DNA of 64,000 nt from Thermosynechococcus vestitus BP-1 (GTDB taxonomy: Bacteria; Cyanobacteriota; Cyanobacteriia; Thermosynechococcales; Thermosynechococcaceae): the NCBI RefSeq assembly GCF_000011345.1, contig NC_004113.1, positions 1,736,001-1,800,000 on the forward strand, read 5' to 3'. The translations under genes were made by a program, and so were the position numbers. The notes under the pieces are model-generated. The model had not been told where the DNA came from and did no database searches. It saw nothing but the letters and a program-made list of their open reading frames with translations. This document shows, piece after piece, positions 43,301-52,645 of this stretch. The stretch's first letter is position 1; each line of letters opens with the position of its first letter.

Positions 43301-44026
43301 GTGACTCCCCCATTCTGTTGGTACTATCCACCGCTCCAAGAAGGAATTCTCTGTCGGCGCTATCAGCGATTTTTTGCTGAGATTGAGTTGACCTCGGGCG
43401 ATCGCGTTACGGCCCACTGCCCAAATACAGGGCCAATGACAGGGATTTGCCAAGTAGGTGCTCCCGTTCAAGTCTCCTACCATGCGGATCCCAAGCGTAA
43501 GCTAGCCTATACGTGGGAAATGATTTTTGTTGACGGTACCTGGGTAGGGGTGAATACCAGTCTGCCCAATCGGGTCATTGCTTCGGCGTTGGCGGCAGGC
43601 ATCCTACCGGAACTGGCTGGCTACGGCACTCAGCAGCGAGAGGTGGCCTACGGTCAAGAGCGCAGCCGCATTGACTTTTACTTAACGGATCATCCTCAAG
43701 AGCCCCCCGCCTATGTTGAGGTGAAAAATACCACTTGGGCGCAAGGGGGTTTAGCCCTGTTTCCTGATACGGTCACCAGCCGCGGTCAAAAACATCTGCG
43801 GGAACTGCAACGGCTGCGGCAAACCCAACCAGAAACTCGGGTGTGTATGCTCTACTTTATTAATCGCGGCGATTGCGATCGCTTTGCGCCCGGAGATAGT
43901 GCTGATCCCACCTATGGACAGCTCCTACGCGCTGCCTACAACCAAGGGGTGGAAATTTTGCCCTACCGCTTCGCCATTGAACCAAGGGGCATTCAGTTCT
44001 TGGGAACTGCCAAGCTGTTGCTCTAG
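43301..44026 (+). CDS. sfsA: SfsA family protein
   Basis: A 241-residue protein of the SfsA (sugar fermentation stimulation) family. RYQRFFAEIELTSGDRVTAH, CPNTGPMTG and YVEVKNTTW (with a PD-(D/E)xK-like Glu-x-Lys), then PDTVTSRGQKHLRELQ, are all characteristic. The biochemical role is uncertain; DNA binding or a nuclease fold has been proposed for the family. The start is GTG at 43301. Its 3' end overlaps the convergent VOC gene by 4 bases. Confidence 0.93.
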   Translation: MTPPFCWYYPPLQEGILCRRYQRFFAEIELTSGDRVTAHCPNTGPMTGICQVGAPVQVSYHADPKRKLAYTWEMIFVDGTWVGVNTSLPNRVIASALAAGILPELAGYGTQQREVAYGQERSRIDFYLTDHPQEPPAYVEVKNTTWAQGGLALFPDTVTSRGQKHLRELQRLRQTQPETRVCMLYFINRGDCDRFAPGDSADPTYGQLLRAAYNQGVEILPYRFAIEPRGIQFLGTAKLLL

Positions 44027-44376
44027 GACAGTTGGCTAAGTTCAATCAAATTGCCATCGGGATCGGCGACAAAGATGGCGGCGCGTCCTGAGGCACTGCG
44101 CTGCCAGGGAATTTGGGCTGCCACTAGGCGTTGTTCGAGACTGGCTAAATCAGTCACACCAAGGGCAAAGTGGGGGTTACGTCCCCACCGCTGATCTTGA
44201 CAGGTATCTACTACCTTCTCCGCTTGGATCAGATGAATTTCCACGGCACCGATTTGGTACCAGCGGCCGGGAAATTTCAGGGGGCGATCGACGGCGGTAA
44301 GACCCAGCACCCCTTCATAGAAGGCAGCAGCTCGCTCTAGATTCGTGACGTTAATGGCAACGTGGAGAAAAACCAT
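44023..44376 (-). CDS. VOC-family (glyoxalase/bleomycin resistance) protein
   Basis: A 117-residue single-module VOC protein: FLHVAINVTNLERAAAFYEG opens it, and IFVADPDGNLIELSQ closes it with a metal-ligand Glu. One His (LHVA) and one Glu (IEL) fit the metal site; substrate unknown. The start ATG overlaps the cpcS stop (TGATG), so the two are translationally coupled. Confidence 0.87.
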   Translation of the reverse strand: MVFLHVAINVTNLERAAAFYEGVLGLTAVDRPLKFPGRWYQIGAVEIHLIQAEKVVDTCQDQRWGRNPHFALGVTDLASLEQRLVAAQIPWQRSASGRAAIFVADPDGNLIELSQLS

Positions 44377-44912
44377 CAGGAGTTGGCGGGTTGCGTCACC
44401 CCTAAGCGAATTTCCGAGCAGAAGGAGGCCATACTAAAACCACCAAAGCGCTTGAGAATACTGGTGCGCAGACGTAAATTGGGGCTGGCAAACCAGAGGC
44501 GCTCTTCGGAATAGATGGTTTCGTATTCGGTAATCAATGTCAGGGCACCATCACTGCCCATGCTGAAGCGACCGGCAACCGGTGCTTTTTCAGCGTAGCC
44601 CATTTCCCGCAGGAGCTTTCCTTCCATCCGCGATCCCTGATCCATGATGGGTACCAGTACTGTTGAGCCTTCGTGCTTCTCATTGTCCCATTCCATGGTG
44701 CCGTCCCAACTGACCCGCGCGCCGCACACTGCCCAAGCGGGATCCATATCATATTGCTGACACAGGGCAATGACTGCAGGATCATCCACCGACAGTAATT
44801 CAATGGTTAACTGAGACTTGCCGGACTCGGTTTGCTTAAAGGCCAAGTGATGACTCGTCCGTTGGGAAAACCAGCGGCCAGCACTTTGGGCAAAAAAATC
44901 GCGGATGTCCAT
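44376..44912 (-). CDS. cpcS: Phycobiliprotein lyase, CpcS/CpeS family
   Basis: A 178-residue lipocalin-like lyase that attaches phycocyanobilin to phycobiliproteins. [19 protein letters not shown] at the N-terminus and [19 protein letters not shown] near the C-terminus are typical of CpcS. The sequence is like T. elongatus CpcS-III, whose structure is known. I start at ATG 44912; the frame adds MCIG. The downstream VOC gene is coupled to its stop. Confidence 0.92.
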   Translation of the reverse strand: MDIRDFFAQSAGRWFSQRTSHHLAFKQTESGKSQLTIELLSVDDPAVIALCQQYDMDPAWAVCGARVSWDGTMEWDNEKHEGSTVLVPIMDQGSRMEGKLLREMGYAEKAPVAGRFSMGSDGALTLITEYETIYSEERLWFASPNLRLRTSILKRFGGFSMASFCSEIRLGVTQPANS

Positions 44913-45094
44913 ACCTATGCACACTAGCTAATGGGGACAGAATCGGTATTTTTTAGTCTTTTTTTAGGGTACACCGTCTCTTCGATTCCTTCCAAACGAT
45001 CGCGCCGCGGAAAGGGCACTGAAAAATCAAAAATGTAACAATATGTAAACGAGTTTAAGATTTAAGATAGAAGTAGATCGCCCTCATAATCCCT

Positions 45095-45418
45095 ATGCTG
45101 CACTCAAATTTACCTGAACCTCAACTCCTTAAGGTCTTGTTGGAGCCGCTACTTGAAGATTTTCAGTACTGGTTCACGCGATCGCGATCGCTGTTGCAGA
45201 CAGAGGTCATTCCTTTCCTGGAGGTGGCACAACAGCAGGCACTCCTTGAACGGGTGGAGACAGCCCTCAACGATGTGATTGCTACCCAAAGCCTCTTTCG
45301 GGCAACGGACGGCCAAGTGGGGGTTGATACACAGGTATTAATGCAGTGGCATACGCTCTTGATGGAGTGCTGGCAGGTTGCCCACCACTACCGCTTATCC
45401 AAATCTTGTGACGCTTAA
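45095..45418 (+). CDS. DUF2605 protein
   Basis: A 107-residue helical, acidic protein. LLEPLLEDFQYWFTRSRSLL is the DUF2605 signature. The family is cyanobacterial and of unknown function. It is followed 36 bases later by a DUF2973 gene, a pair I recognise as usual. Confidence 0.85.
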   Translation: MLHSNLPEPQLLKVLLEPLLEDFQYWFTRSRSLLQTEVIPFLEVAQQQALLERVETALNDVIATQSLFRATDGQVGVDTQVLMQWHTLLMECWQVAHHYRLSKSCDA

Positions 45419-45454
45419 ACGATTCTCAGCGCTTGGCTCGGAGGTGCTTTCTTC

Positions 45455-45736
45455 ATGTTGCAGTTGATTTACATTGTTGTCTTTACGGTCTTGGCACTAC
45501 TGGCCATGGCGAATTTGATTCGCAGTTTGTTGACCCTCGGTATTGAATCACAACGGCAATTTTCACCGCAACGGGTAACCCATCCAGAACTTTTAGATAG
45601 CGATGGCCGTGTTATTGATGAACCCCTGTTGGTGATGCGCTCTTTGAGTGTGGAGGATGCCCGTGCCCAACTGGATGCAATCTATCGCGAATCCCCCAGC
45701 TACGGTGATGATGGCGGTGGCAACAACCCAGCTTAG
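45455..45736 (+). CDS. DUF2973 membrane protein
   Basis: A 93-residue protein. One N-terminal membrane helix (LIYIVVFTVLALLAMANLI) is followed by a soluble tail with THPELLDSDGRVIDEPLLVM, the family motif. Gly/Asp-rich end. It pairs with the DUF2605 gene; GGAGGTG lies upstream at a wide spacing. Function unknown. Confidence 0.85.
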   Translation: MLQLIYIVVFTVLALLAMANLIRSLLTLGIESQRQFSPQRVTHPELLDSDGRVIDEPLLVMRSLSVEDARAQLDAIYRESPSYGDDGGGNNPA

Positions 45737-45823
45737 GTTTTTAGGGGAGGCTGCCAGAAGTTGTCCCTAAGTGGCTGCTTCGTGCTGTCTGCTGTAACCG
45801 CCAGCAGCGGGTAAGGGGGCATC

Positions 45824-48109
45824 CTAAATCAAGCCGTCGTTTTGAGGAGTATTTGCTTTTAGGGAGCCATCGGGCTGCCAGCGCACCTCCCCGGCTTCTC
45901 CAACAACAAAATAGGGGATTTGTTTTTGCTTTAAGTAGCGGGCGATCGCCGGATCAAGGGTATTCCGACTAAGAATGACACTGCGCGGCTTGACAATCTC
46001 AAAGAGGCGTGGCGTTAATTTTCGCCCCCACCACCAGAGAACCTGCGGCGGTTCCACGGGCGTCACGGCCAGCCAAGCCGTTTGCGCGGCATCCCGACTC
46101 GGATCAGTGACAAAGAGCCACTGAGTGTTGCCCATCTCCAAGGTCAAGATGGCTGGATCCGCCCGCAGGACTGTAATTTTCACCTGACCCAGTTGAACAG
46201 GTTGCCGCAGGGGGAGCGGTTGATAGGGGACCTTGAGGGTAGTCAACATTTCCCAGTAGGCAGGATCACTTTTGGCCGTTGGCACATCCGTCAATTGGCG
46301 AATGGGGGTGATCTCATGAATGTCGCGCCAGCCCTGTTGTTGACGGTACTGGCGATCGCTGGCCACCGCCCAATCAATCCGGTTAATGCCCTCTTGAGCC
46401 AAAAAGGCCGCCAGCCCTTGGGCATCGCCGCCATTGATCACCACGGTACCTGCCGGTTGCTGAATCACGAGGGTGGGAACCCGCGTATTGGCCAAAACAG
46501 TAGCCTGGAACAGGGTGGTTTGGCGGAAAATAAACGGCACAAGGACAAGGGTGACGCCCAGCGTAAACAACAAGAACCAGCGCCGCCGCCAAGGGGGACT
46601 CAACCACACCAGTAGCATCAGACCATAGAGGACAATGACCTGTAGCCAACCCAAGCTGCCAAGGGCAATCACTGCTCCTGGCCAGCGGCCAATGGTTTCA
46701 ATCAGCCACAGGAGCAAGGCCGTGGGGTAGGAGAGCAGCCAAGCTAGGGCAGAGCCGAGGGGAGGAAGAATGAAACCAACGGTTGCACTGATAAAACCGC
46801 CAACAGTCAACAGAATCAGGAAAGGATTGGCAATCACATTGGCCGGCAGACCATAAACAGGGATAGTGCCAAAGATAGCGAGGGACAAGGGAAGTACCCA
46901 GAGGGTGGCCGCTAAGGCCACAGCAAGGGGGCTGCGCAGGGGTGTCGGCAGCCAATGGAGGCGATCGCTGATGGGTTGGGCGCTGACAATTAAGCCCAAG
47001 GTGGCGAGGAAGCTCAATTGAAAGCCTATGTCTTCAATCCAAAGGGGGTTGTAGATCAGCATGGCGGTGGCGATCGCCAAGAGAATCACAAGGGGTTGCC
47101 CCTTTTGGCCATTCACTAAAGCCACCAACCCCGCTAAGCCCATCAGGGCAGCGCGCATTGCGGAGGGGGCAAATCCAGTCAAAAAGGCAAAGAACACCAA
47201 GACGCCAGCCCCCAGCCCAGAGCGCCACCGCTGCGGCAGAGGACGGGTTGCCGTTAGGACAACGGCCAAAAGAATCGCTGTGTGAAACCCTGAGGCTGCC
47301 AGGGCATGGGATAGCCCCGCTCGCCGAAAGCTGTCGCGCACCTCAAAGGGAATGGCCACCGCGCGGTTCCCCAGCACCATTCCCGAGACCACAGCACCAT
47401 GGCGATCGCCCAATCCTTGGGCATGGACTTGGACAATTCGCTGCCGTAGTGCCCATAACCCCCAGGGTGATCCCTGATCCAAAATGGTGACCTTATTGGC
47501 CGCTAAGCCCGCAAAGGTGTACTGCAACTGAAGCTGCCGCCGAAAGTTAAAGGCACGAAAAAACTGACTACCCCCACTGCGGGGAAGATAGAGCCGTCCC
47601 ACAAGCCGAATCCGCTGGCTGGGATGCAGCATTGCCCCTTGCTGTGCTGGAACGGTGACGTAGAGACGACCGCTTGCCCGCCCTTGGAGCACACCACTTT
47701 TAGCAGCTTCCCCACTCAGATTTTCATAGCGCTCCACCCCAAGAAAAAAGCGTAGTCGCCCAGCGCGATTGGGCAGTGGTGTGGTTTCAACACGACCCTC
47801 GACCAGCACCGTTGGCGGTAGATTGAGTGCCTCAAGACGCGGCACCAAAGTGCTGATGTCATTGACCCCCGGCTGGGGGGTGCGCAGCCATACATAGAGC
47901 ATTGCCAAGAGGGCAACCCCGGTGGCGATCGCAAAACTTTGACTTGCAGGCAGTCGCAGCCAAACCCTACCACCCCAACGGCGGCCCCCGTAGAGCATCC
48001 CCCCTAGGGCCAAGATCCCCAGCCACCCCCACTGAAAGAGACTGAAAATACACCCCGTAATAAAGGCGATCGCCCAGAGAATTCCATCCGCCTTGGTAAT
48101 GGTGAACAT
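45824..48109 (-). CDS. comEC: ComEC/Rec2 DNA-uptake protein with degenerate lactamase domain
   Basis: A 761-residue membrane protein that carries single-stranded DNA across the inner membrane in natural transformation. An N-terminal DUF4131-like part is followed by the Competence domain (SGFHTAILLAVVL, GFAPSAMRAALMGLAGLVAL), with about ten hydrophobic segments. The C-terminal 200 residues align with the metallo-beta-lactamase domain (VVINGGDAQGLAAFL...GINRIDWAV), but the HxHxDH metal motif is replaced by SDRQYRQQQ and no HHG motif follows. The transport channel looks intact. Confidence 0.9.
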   Translation of the reverse strand: MFTITKADGILWAIAFITGCIFSLFQWGWLGILALGGMLYGGRRWGGRVWLRLPASQSFAIATGVALLAMLYVWLRTPQPGVNDISTLVPRLEALNLPPTVLVEGRVETTPLPNRAGRLRFFLGVERYENLSGEAAKSGVLQGRASGRLYVTVPAQQGAMLHPSQRIRLVGRLYLPRSGGSQFFRAFNFRRQLQLQYTFAGLAANKVTILDQGSPWGLWALRQRIVQVHAQGLGDRHGAVVSGMVLGNRAVAIPFEVRDSFRRAGLSHALAASGFHTAILLAVVLTATRPLPQRWRSGLGAGVLVFFAFLTGFAPSAMRAALMGLAGLVALVNGQKGQPLVILLAIATAMLIYNPLWIEDIGFQLSFLATLGLIVSAQPISDRLHWLPTPLRSPLAVALAATLWVLPLSLAIFGTIPVYGLPANVIANPFLILLTVGGFISATVGFILPPLGSALAWLLSYPTALLLWLIETIGRWPGAVIALGSLGWLQVIVLYGLMLLVWLSPPWRRRWFLLFTLGVTLVLVPFIFRQTTLFQATVLANTRVPTLVIQQPAGTVVINGGDAQGLAAFLAQEGINRIDWAVASDRQYRQQQGWRDIHEITPIRQLTDVPTAKSDPAYWEMLTTLKVPYQPLPLRQPVQLGQVKITVLRADPAILTLEMGNTQWLFVTDPSRDAAQTAWLAVTPVEPPQVLWWWGRKLTPRLFEIVKPRSVILSRNTLDPAIARYLKQKQIPYFVVGEAGEVRWQPDGSLKANTPQNDGLI

Positions 48110-48219
48110 AGCCCTGTGGAGGTTGGCGTCCAGTGGAAGTACCTAGAAGGAACTCTAAGGCACCATCCTACTTTAAGAAACTCTAGGGACAAAGTTTTGG
48201 AGCCAATTCAGACTTTAGC

Positions 48220-48510
48220 CTATGTTATGCCGACACTAAGGGGCACCCGCGTCTTTTTTTCGGCGTCAATGGTCACCTCTTCAGGACGGCAGCGCACCAC
48301 ACTGACCTCCAGTCCCTCTGCTCCCTCAGCCTCCAAGTCCTCAATGTAGCCATCCTTCTCTTTTTCGGCCTCCGTGGGTGTCAGAAAAGGACCAAAGTAG
48401 TACGTGCAGGGGGGGGTCTTCGTCTCTATCTTGACCCACCATGCCAGACCCATTCCATTGAGGAGATCGGCGAGCCAGCTTGTAAAACTTGTATTATTAT
48501 CTTTAAACAT
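48220..48510 (-). CDS. DUF1816 protein
   Basis: A 96-residue protein with LNGMGLAWWVKIETKTPPC and YYFGPFLTPTEAEKEKDGYI, the DUF1816 signature. Its CpcD-like pattern (a small module found near phycobilisome linkers) is suggestive only. The start is ATG 48510 behind TTGGAGGAATACC, an excellent ribosome binding site. Function unknown. Confidence 0.88.
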   Translation of the reverse strand: MFKDNNTSFTSWLADLLNGMGLAWWVKIETKTPPCTYYFGPFLTPTEAEKEKDGYIEDLEAEGAEGLEVSVVRCRPEEVTIDAEKKTRVPLSVGIT

Positions 48511-48693
48511 TGACGGTATTCCTCCAAGACTTGCCAAATTGCCCCAACCAATCCATACATCTCTTGGTTTGTTCTCTATTTGTGTATAACTGATCCCCCC
48601 CTAAATGTGTATGGCAAAACTTCCAAACCATCAATTGTCATATTTATTTACAGCAAGACTCCCCAGGAGGACAAGATCGCCAAGATCACTGAT

Positions 48694-49374
48694 TCAACCC
48701 TGACGCTGCAGGTAAACGCAGTGCCGTTGGGCATGGCTCAAGGGAGTAGTAAATCCCTGAATGTCTAGTCGTCGACTGCGGTATCGTGGCAAGAGAGTCT
48801 CTAGATGCTGGGTATCCTCGTCGCTCCACTGACCTCGGTACAGGACTAAAATGCCCCCCGAGCGCAACAGGGGCAAGCCGTAGGCACAACAACGAGCAAC
48901 ATCACCGACGGCTCGAATCAAGGCCAAATCATAACGGCGGCCATGGGACTCTGCCCGTCCCCATTCTGGGTAAATGTTGGCCAAGCCAACCGCTGAACCC
49001 AGAGAGTGCAAAAATTTCACTTTCTTTTGGGTTGCTTCAAGGAGCGTCACTGACCAGTCCGGGCGGGCGATCGCCACCGGTACCCCCGGAAAACCACCGC
49101 CACTGCCAATATCAATGACCTGTTGAATCTTGGCTCCCCACAACGTTTCCCCAGTGGGCTGAAGCCACGGTAAAATTCCCCGCAACGAATCCCAGAGGTG
49201 TTTCTCCCAGAAATCAGGGACTGCCGTAATCCGCGTCAGGTTCATCCCTTGGTTGGCTGCAAGGAGAGCCCCATAGAACCGTTGGAACTGTTCCTGCTGT
49301 TGGGGTGTGGGTTGCCACTGGAGGGTTTCCTGCCAAGGGAATTGCTCAAGCAATAACGCGCTAGGATTCCTCAT
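48694..49374 (-). CDS. rsmG: 16S rRNA (guanine-527-N7) methyltransferase
   Basis: A 226-residue SAM-dependent methyltransferase acting on 16S rRNA. NLTRITAVPDFWEKHLWDSL is the RsmG signature; VIDIGSGGGFPGVPVAI is the SAM site; ALIRAVGDVARCCAYGLPLL follows. I start at ATG 49374; GTG at 49380 is possible. It overlaps the preceding small gene by 14 bases, so the two are cotranscribed. Confidence 0.95.
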   Translation of the reverse strand: MRNPSALLLEQFPWQETLQWQPTPQQQEQFQRFYGALLAANQGMNLTRITAVPDFWEKHLWDSLRGILPWLQPTGETLWGAKIQQVIDIGSGGGFPGVPVAIARPDWSVTLLEATQKKVKFLHSLGSAVGLANIYPEWGRAESHGRRYDLALIRAVGDVARCCAYGLPLLRSGGILVLYRGQWSDEDTQHLETLLPRYRSRRLDIQGFTTPLSHAQRHCVYLQRQG

Positions 49375-49666
49375 CACCACTGGGCAGCTCTCTCTTTGCC
49401 GTTAGCACCTCCCAGGCGGCCTTGAGGCGCTCTTCAAAATCCTTGACATGGCTAGAGACGGTATCAGCATTCGACTTCAGCTCTGCGATCGCCGTTTCAA
49501 GGGCTTTTTGTACATCCGCGGGTAGGGCTTTAAGTTGAGCAGCTGCAAAGCGTTGCAGAGCAGCAAGGAGAGCTTTTGCCGCTTCGGTCACTTCTTCGGG
49601 AGTGACGGCTTCTGTTTCAGGTTCGGGAGTCGGGGACTCTGGTGGCGAAACTTGTTCTTCAGACAT
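49361..49666 (-). CDS. Acidic helical protein of unknown function
   Basis: A 101-residue protein. The first 30 residues are Pro/Glu-rich and disordered; the rest is one long helix (EAAKALLAALQRFAAAQLKA, then SHVKDFEERLKAAWEVL). No family recognised. It overlaps rsmG by 14 bases; the start follows GGGAGTATTACCCT. Confidence 0.7.
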   Translation of the reverse strand: MSEEQVSPPESPTPEPETEAVTPEEVTEAAKALLAALQRFAAAQLKALPADVQKALETAIAELKSNADTVSSHVKDFEERLKAAWEVLTAKRELPSGDEES

Positions 49667-49818
49667 AGGGTAATACTCCCAAGTGAGTACTCAACAAGCT
49701 TAGCAATTCTTTTGCCTACCCCAGAAAAGGGCTGTACCCCTACCTTAGCAGATGGCTTTTTTGATTTTCAGAGTGCCCTGACGTTCTAAAGAAAGATTTT
49801 CTAAAGATTAAAGTGAAA

Positions 49819-49838
49819 CCCCGCCCCGTGGGGCAGGG
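49819..49838 (-). terminator. Likely terminator of the porin gene
   Basis: A GC-rich hairpin (minus strand CCCTGCCCC-AC-GGGGCGGGG) begins 15 bases after the porin stop and is followed by TTTCACTTTAATC. The T-run is interrupted. Confidence 0.5.
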
Positions 49839-49852
49839 AAGATATCGAAGTA

Positions 49853-51604
49853 CTAGAAGCTAAAGGTTGTCCGCACCACACCGAGGACGATTGGGGCATT
49901 GTTACTGTTGCTGTTGGGGTTGACCAAAGCAATGACCCCTGGTGTGATTGAAATATTCCGTGAAATAGGAATGCGGTATACTCCCTCAATGTGGTAGGAG
50001 TTAAACGTTGCAGCAGGAGCACCCAGTACATTACGAACGCTAATGGTTTGTGGAGGTTGACCAACAATCAAACCAAGAAGATCGCCCTTGCGCCAGAGGT
50101 CCGGTACCCCAAAGGTGGCTGCCCAGTTCAAAACCTCTGCTTCTGCCCGTGGTCCTGCAAAGCCTTGCACTTGATAGACACTGGAATAGCCGACCCAGCC
50201 AGCGATATTCAACTTCGGAATCGGGCGATAGGTAAACTGAAAGCCAAAGTTATCGGCTGCGGCATTGGCGTTATTACCAATGGGGTTAGCAGCGGAACCC
50301 GGAAAACCACTGCTTCCTGCGGCGCCATCAACACCAACACCGAAGGAGCGCACATAGGTAAATCCTAGGGCTAAGTTCTTCACGGGTCGCCAATCCAATT
50401 GGGCCAGGGCGGCATAGGCTCCCCCAATCAAACCATTGGTATTCGGCGCATTGGGGATGGGATTGTTGGCAAAGGGCGCTTGATAACCAAGATTCAGGAC
50501 AAGGTTTGTCCCCTGCTCTTTATTTTCAAGGAGTGTGTAGCGTAGGGTTAGACCAGCACTGTTGCCGCCGCCAAAGCGATAGAGGGGGTTAAAGCGACCG
50601 AAACGGCTAATGGCTCCCGTTTCATCGGACTGCAAGAGGGGGTTAAAGGTGAAGACATTTTTATCAAAGTTCCCCGCTGCGGCGTCAAAGGCAAGGAATA
50701 GGCGCTGGGTCAGAGGGGTGCGGTAGTAGAGGTCAGCAAGGGCAAATACGCCACCAGTGTTGGTGTCATAGCCGAGGCGGGCCATGTTTGTACCGGTAAC
50801 GGCTCCGTAGTTGGGCATATTGGCAGCCTGAATGCGCACCCGCAGGACATCTTTGCCATAGAAGCTGGTGTCAAAGTTGAGTCGAGCCCGGTAGGTGGCA
50901 ACAGGATTGTCTTGGATAGTTGGCCCGCGACCGGGAGCCGCAACGGCTTGGGTGCCCGTGAGGACATCGGACACATTAAACACTACTGAAGCCCGTAGTT
51001 TGGTAGTGGTGGCGAATTGCTGTGCTTCCAACTGAGCAGTGCGAGCCTCCAGCCTATCCACCCGACCGCGCAGGGTAGCCAGTTCAGCCCTGAACTCATC
51101 CATCAGGCGCTGCAAGGTAGCGAGGTCTTCCTTGGTGGCAAAGCGATCGCTAATCACATCCAAGCAAGCATTCAGTGCTGCAGCCATTTCATAGCGGGTG
51201 GCTGCCCGATTGCCACGGAAGGTACCATCGGGATAACCGGCAATGCAGCCATATTTCTCCACCAGGGACGCCAAGGCTTGATAGGCCCAATCGGTGGGGC
51301 TCACATCCGAAAGTTGACTCACCGAGGTCACTTGGGGTATTGTCCGCTGCATTCCCAAAGACTGGTCGGGGGCAGGAAGTCGGGGAGCCTGAGCTTCTAA
51401 GTCCGCTACCGCTGGCATTTGTGCCACTTGAAAGGGTGATTTGACTGCATGAGTGGCTTGTTGCGACGTATAGTCAAAAAACGCAGCGGCACTCCCATCA
51501 CTCCTATGGGAGGCATCCTGCAAGTGATTTGCAGCTATTGCCGCTGACATTCCCCAGGCGGGAGCCAAAACCAACCCCAGCCAGACCGCGATTGATCTCG
51601 CCAT
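49853..51604 (-). CDS. Outer-membrane porin (SomA/iron-uptake porin family) with SLH domain
   Basis: A 583-residue cyanobacterial major porin. A signal peptide (GLVLAPAWGMSAAIA) is followed by VTSVSQLSDVSPTDWAYQAL and KYGCIAGYPDGTFRGNRAAT, the SLH domain that anchors the barrel to peptidoglycan-linked polysaccharide (about residues 90-150). A coiled coil (LATLRGRVDRLEARTAQLEA) then leads into a C-terminal OprB-like beta barrel ending in VVRTTFSF with the terminal Phe. The start follows TGAGGAGTGAATA. It is usually among the most abundant outer-membrane proteins. Confidence 0.92.
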   Translation of the reverse strand: MARSIAVWLGLVLAPAWGMSAAIAANHLQDASHRSDGSAAAFFDYTSQQATHAVKSPFQVAQMPAVADLEAQAPRLPAPDQSLGMQRTIPQVTSVSQLSDVSPTDWAYQALASLVEKYGCIAGYPDGTFRGNRAATRYEMAAALNACLDVISDRFATKEDLATLQRLMDEFRAELATLRGRVDRLEARTAQLEAQQFATTTKLRASVVFNVSDVLTGTQAVAAPGRGPTIQDNPVATYRARLNFDTSFYGKDVLRVRIQAANMPNYGAVTGTNMARLGYDTNTGGVFALADLYYRTPLTQRLFLAFDAAAGNFDKNVFTFNPLLQSDETGAISRFGRFNPLYRFGGGNSAGLTLRYTLLENKEQGTNLVLNLGYQAPFANNPIPNAPNTNGLIGGAYAALAQLDWRPVKNLALGFTYVRSFGVGVDGAAGSSGFPGSAANPIGNNANAAADNFGFQFTYRPIPKLNIAGWVGYSSVYQVQGFAGPRAEAEVLNWAATFGVPDLWRKGDLLGLIVGQPPQTISVRNVLGAPAATFNSYHIEGVYRIPISRNISITPGVIALVNPNSNSNNAPIVLGVVRTTFSF

Positions 51605-51895
51605 TATTCACTCCTCATTAATGATCAAAGTACCTGCAAGCCTCTTTATAAAATTCCAAGGGCGATCGCCCCCAGGAATTCCGAAGGGGCAACAATCACC
51701 TGTCCCTAGGAAAAGTCAGGAGTGGATTCGCAACAAGTTCATTGAGGCTGAACAGAGGAAAACGGTTCCCTTACTGTGTTTATCTTGAACTACTTGCAAA
51801 TAAAAGTCAACTACTTCTTGCGAATTTTCTAATTCAGCCCCAACGCTACCATAAGCTTGATATGCTTTTTAGCAATCCCGTCAGTCACTGCTGTG

Positions 51896-52645
51896 ATGTC
51901 CTACTCGCTGCGTGTTGCTGATCTGCCCGCCGGCGATCGCCCCCGTGAAAAGCTCCTCAGCCAAGGTGCCCGCTACCTGAGTTCCGCTGAATTGTTGGCG
52001 ATTTTACTGGGAACAGGTCAAGGGGCGGGCAAGCTCTCGGCCGTCGGCTTGGGGCAGTTTATTCTCAAACAGTTGGGGGAGCGCACTGGTGACAGTACCG
52101 ATGCCGTCAGCGCCTTGCGTGACATTACCCCAGAGGAACTAATGGCAATTCCTGGGGTTGGCCCCGCCAAAGCCACCACGATCCTAGCCGCCGTCGAACT
52201 GGGGAAGCGGGTCTTTCAGTCGCGACCGGGGGAGCAAACAATCATTGACAGTCCTGCTCTGGCTGCTGCTGTCCTCGCTGCTGATCTCATGTGGCAAGCC
52301 ACAGAACGGTTTGCCGTTCTCCTGCTGGATGTGCGCCATCGCCTGTTGGGATCCCATGTGATTACGGTGGGCACCGCCACCGAAACCCTTGCCCATCCCC
52401 GCGAAATTTTTCGGGAAGCCGTGCGCCGCAATGCTAGCCGCCTGATCATTGCCCACAACCATCCCTCAGGCAATCTCTCTCCCAGTCAAGCAGATCTGGA
52501 CTTGACAAAACAAATTCTACAAGCGGGACAACTCATGGAAATTCCAGTGCTTGACCATTTGATTCTTGGGAATGGGGATTACCAAAGTTTGCGGGAGATA
52601 ACCCCCCTCTGGCAACAGGTGCCCCAAGGGGACGGCAGTGCCTAA
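51896..52645 (+). CDS. radC: RadC-family JAB1/MPN domain protein
   Basis: A 249-residue protein of the RadC (UPF0758) family. A helix-hairpin-helix segment ([20 protein letters not shown]) is followed by an MPN/JAMM domain with [20 protein letters not shown] (the HxH...S...D zinc site intact). The old DNA-repair role is disputed. I start at ATG 51896; the frame begins at TTG 51857. It overlaps the convergent ppk2 gene by 4 bases. Confidence 0.93.
   Translation: MSYSLRVADLPAGDRPREKLLSQGARYLSSAELLAILLGTGQGAGKLSAVGLGQFILKQLGERTGDSTDAVSALRDITPEELMAIPGVGPAKATTILAAVELGKRVFQSRPGEQTIIDSPALAAAVLAADLMWQATERFAVLLLDVRHRLLGSHVITVGTATETLAHPREIFREAVRRNASRLIIAHNHPSGNLSPSQADLDLTKQILQAGQLMEIPVLDHLILGNGDYQSLREITPLWQQVPQGDGSA

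Noticed and set aside
45035-45048. NtcA-like GTA-N8-TAA before the DUF2605 gene
   Set aside because: The last base is off consensus and the spacing to any -10 is wrong; such sites arise easily in AT-rich gaps.
48580-48768. 62-codon plus-strand frame beside rsmG
   Set aside because: It overlaps the 3' end of rsmG, and no motif or start signal supports it.
51650-51690. GC-rich palindrome around GGGCGATCGCCC as a terminator
   Set aside because: It sits between two divergent genes, so nothing ends there; it is an extended HIP1 site, perhaps part of a regulatory region.
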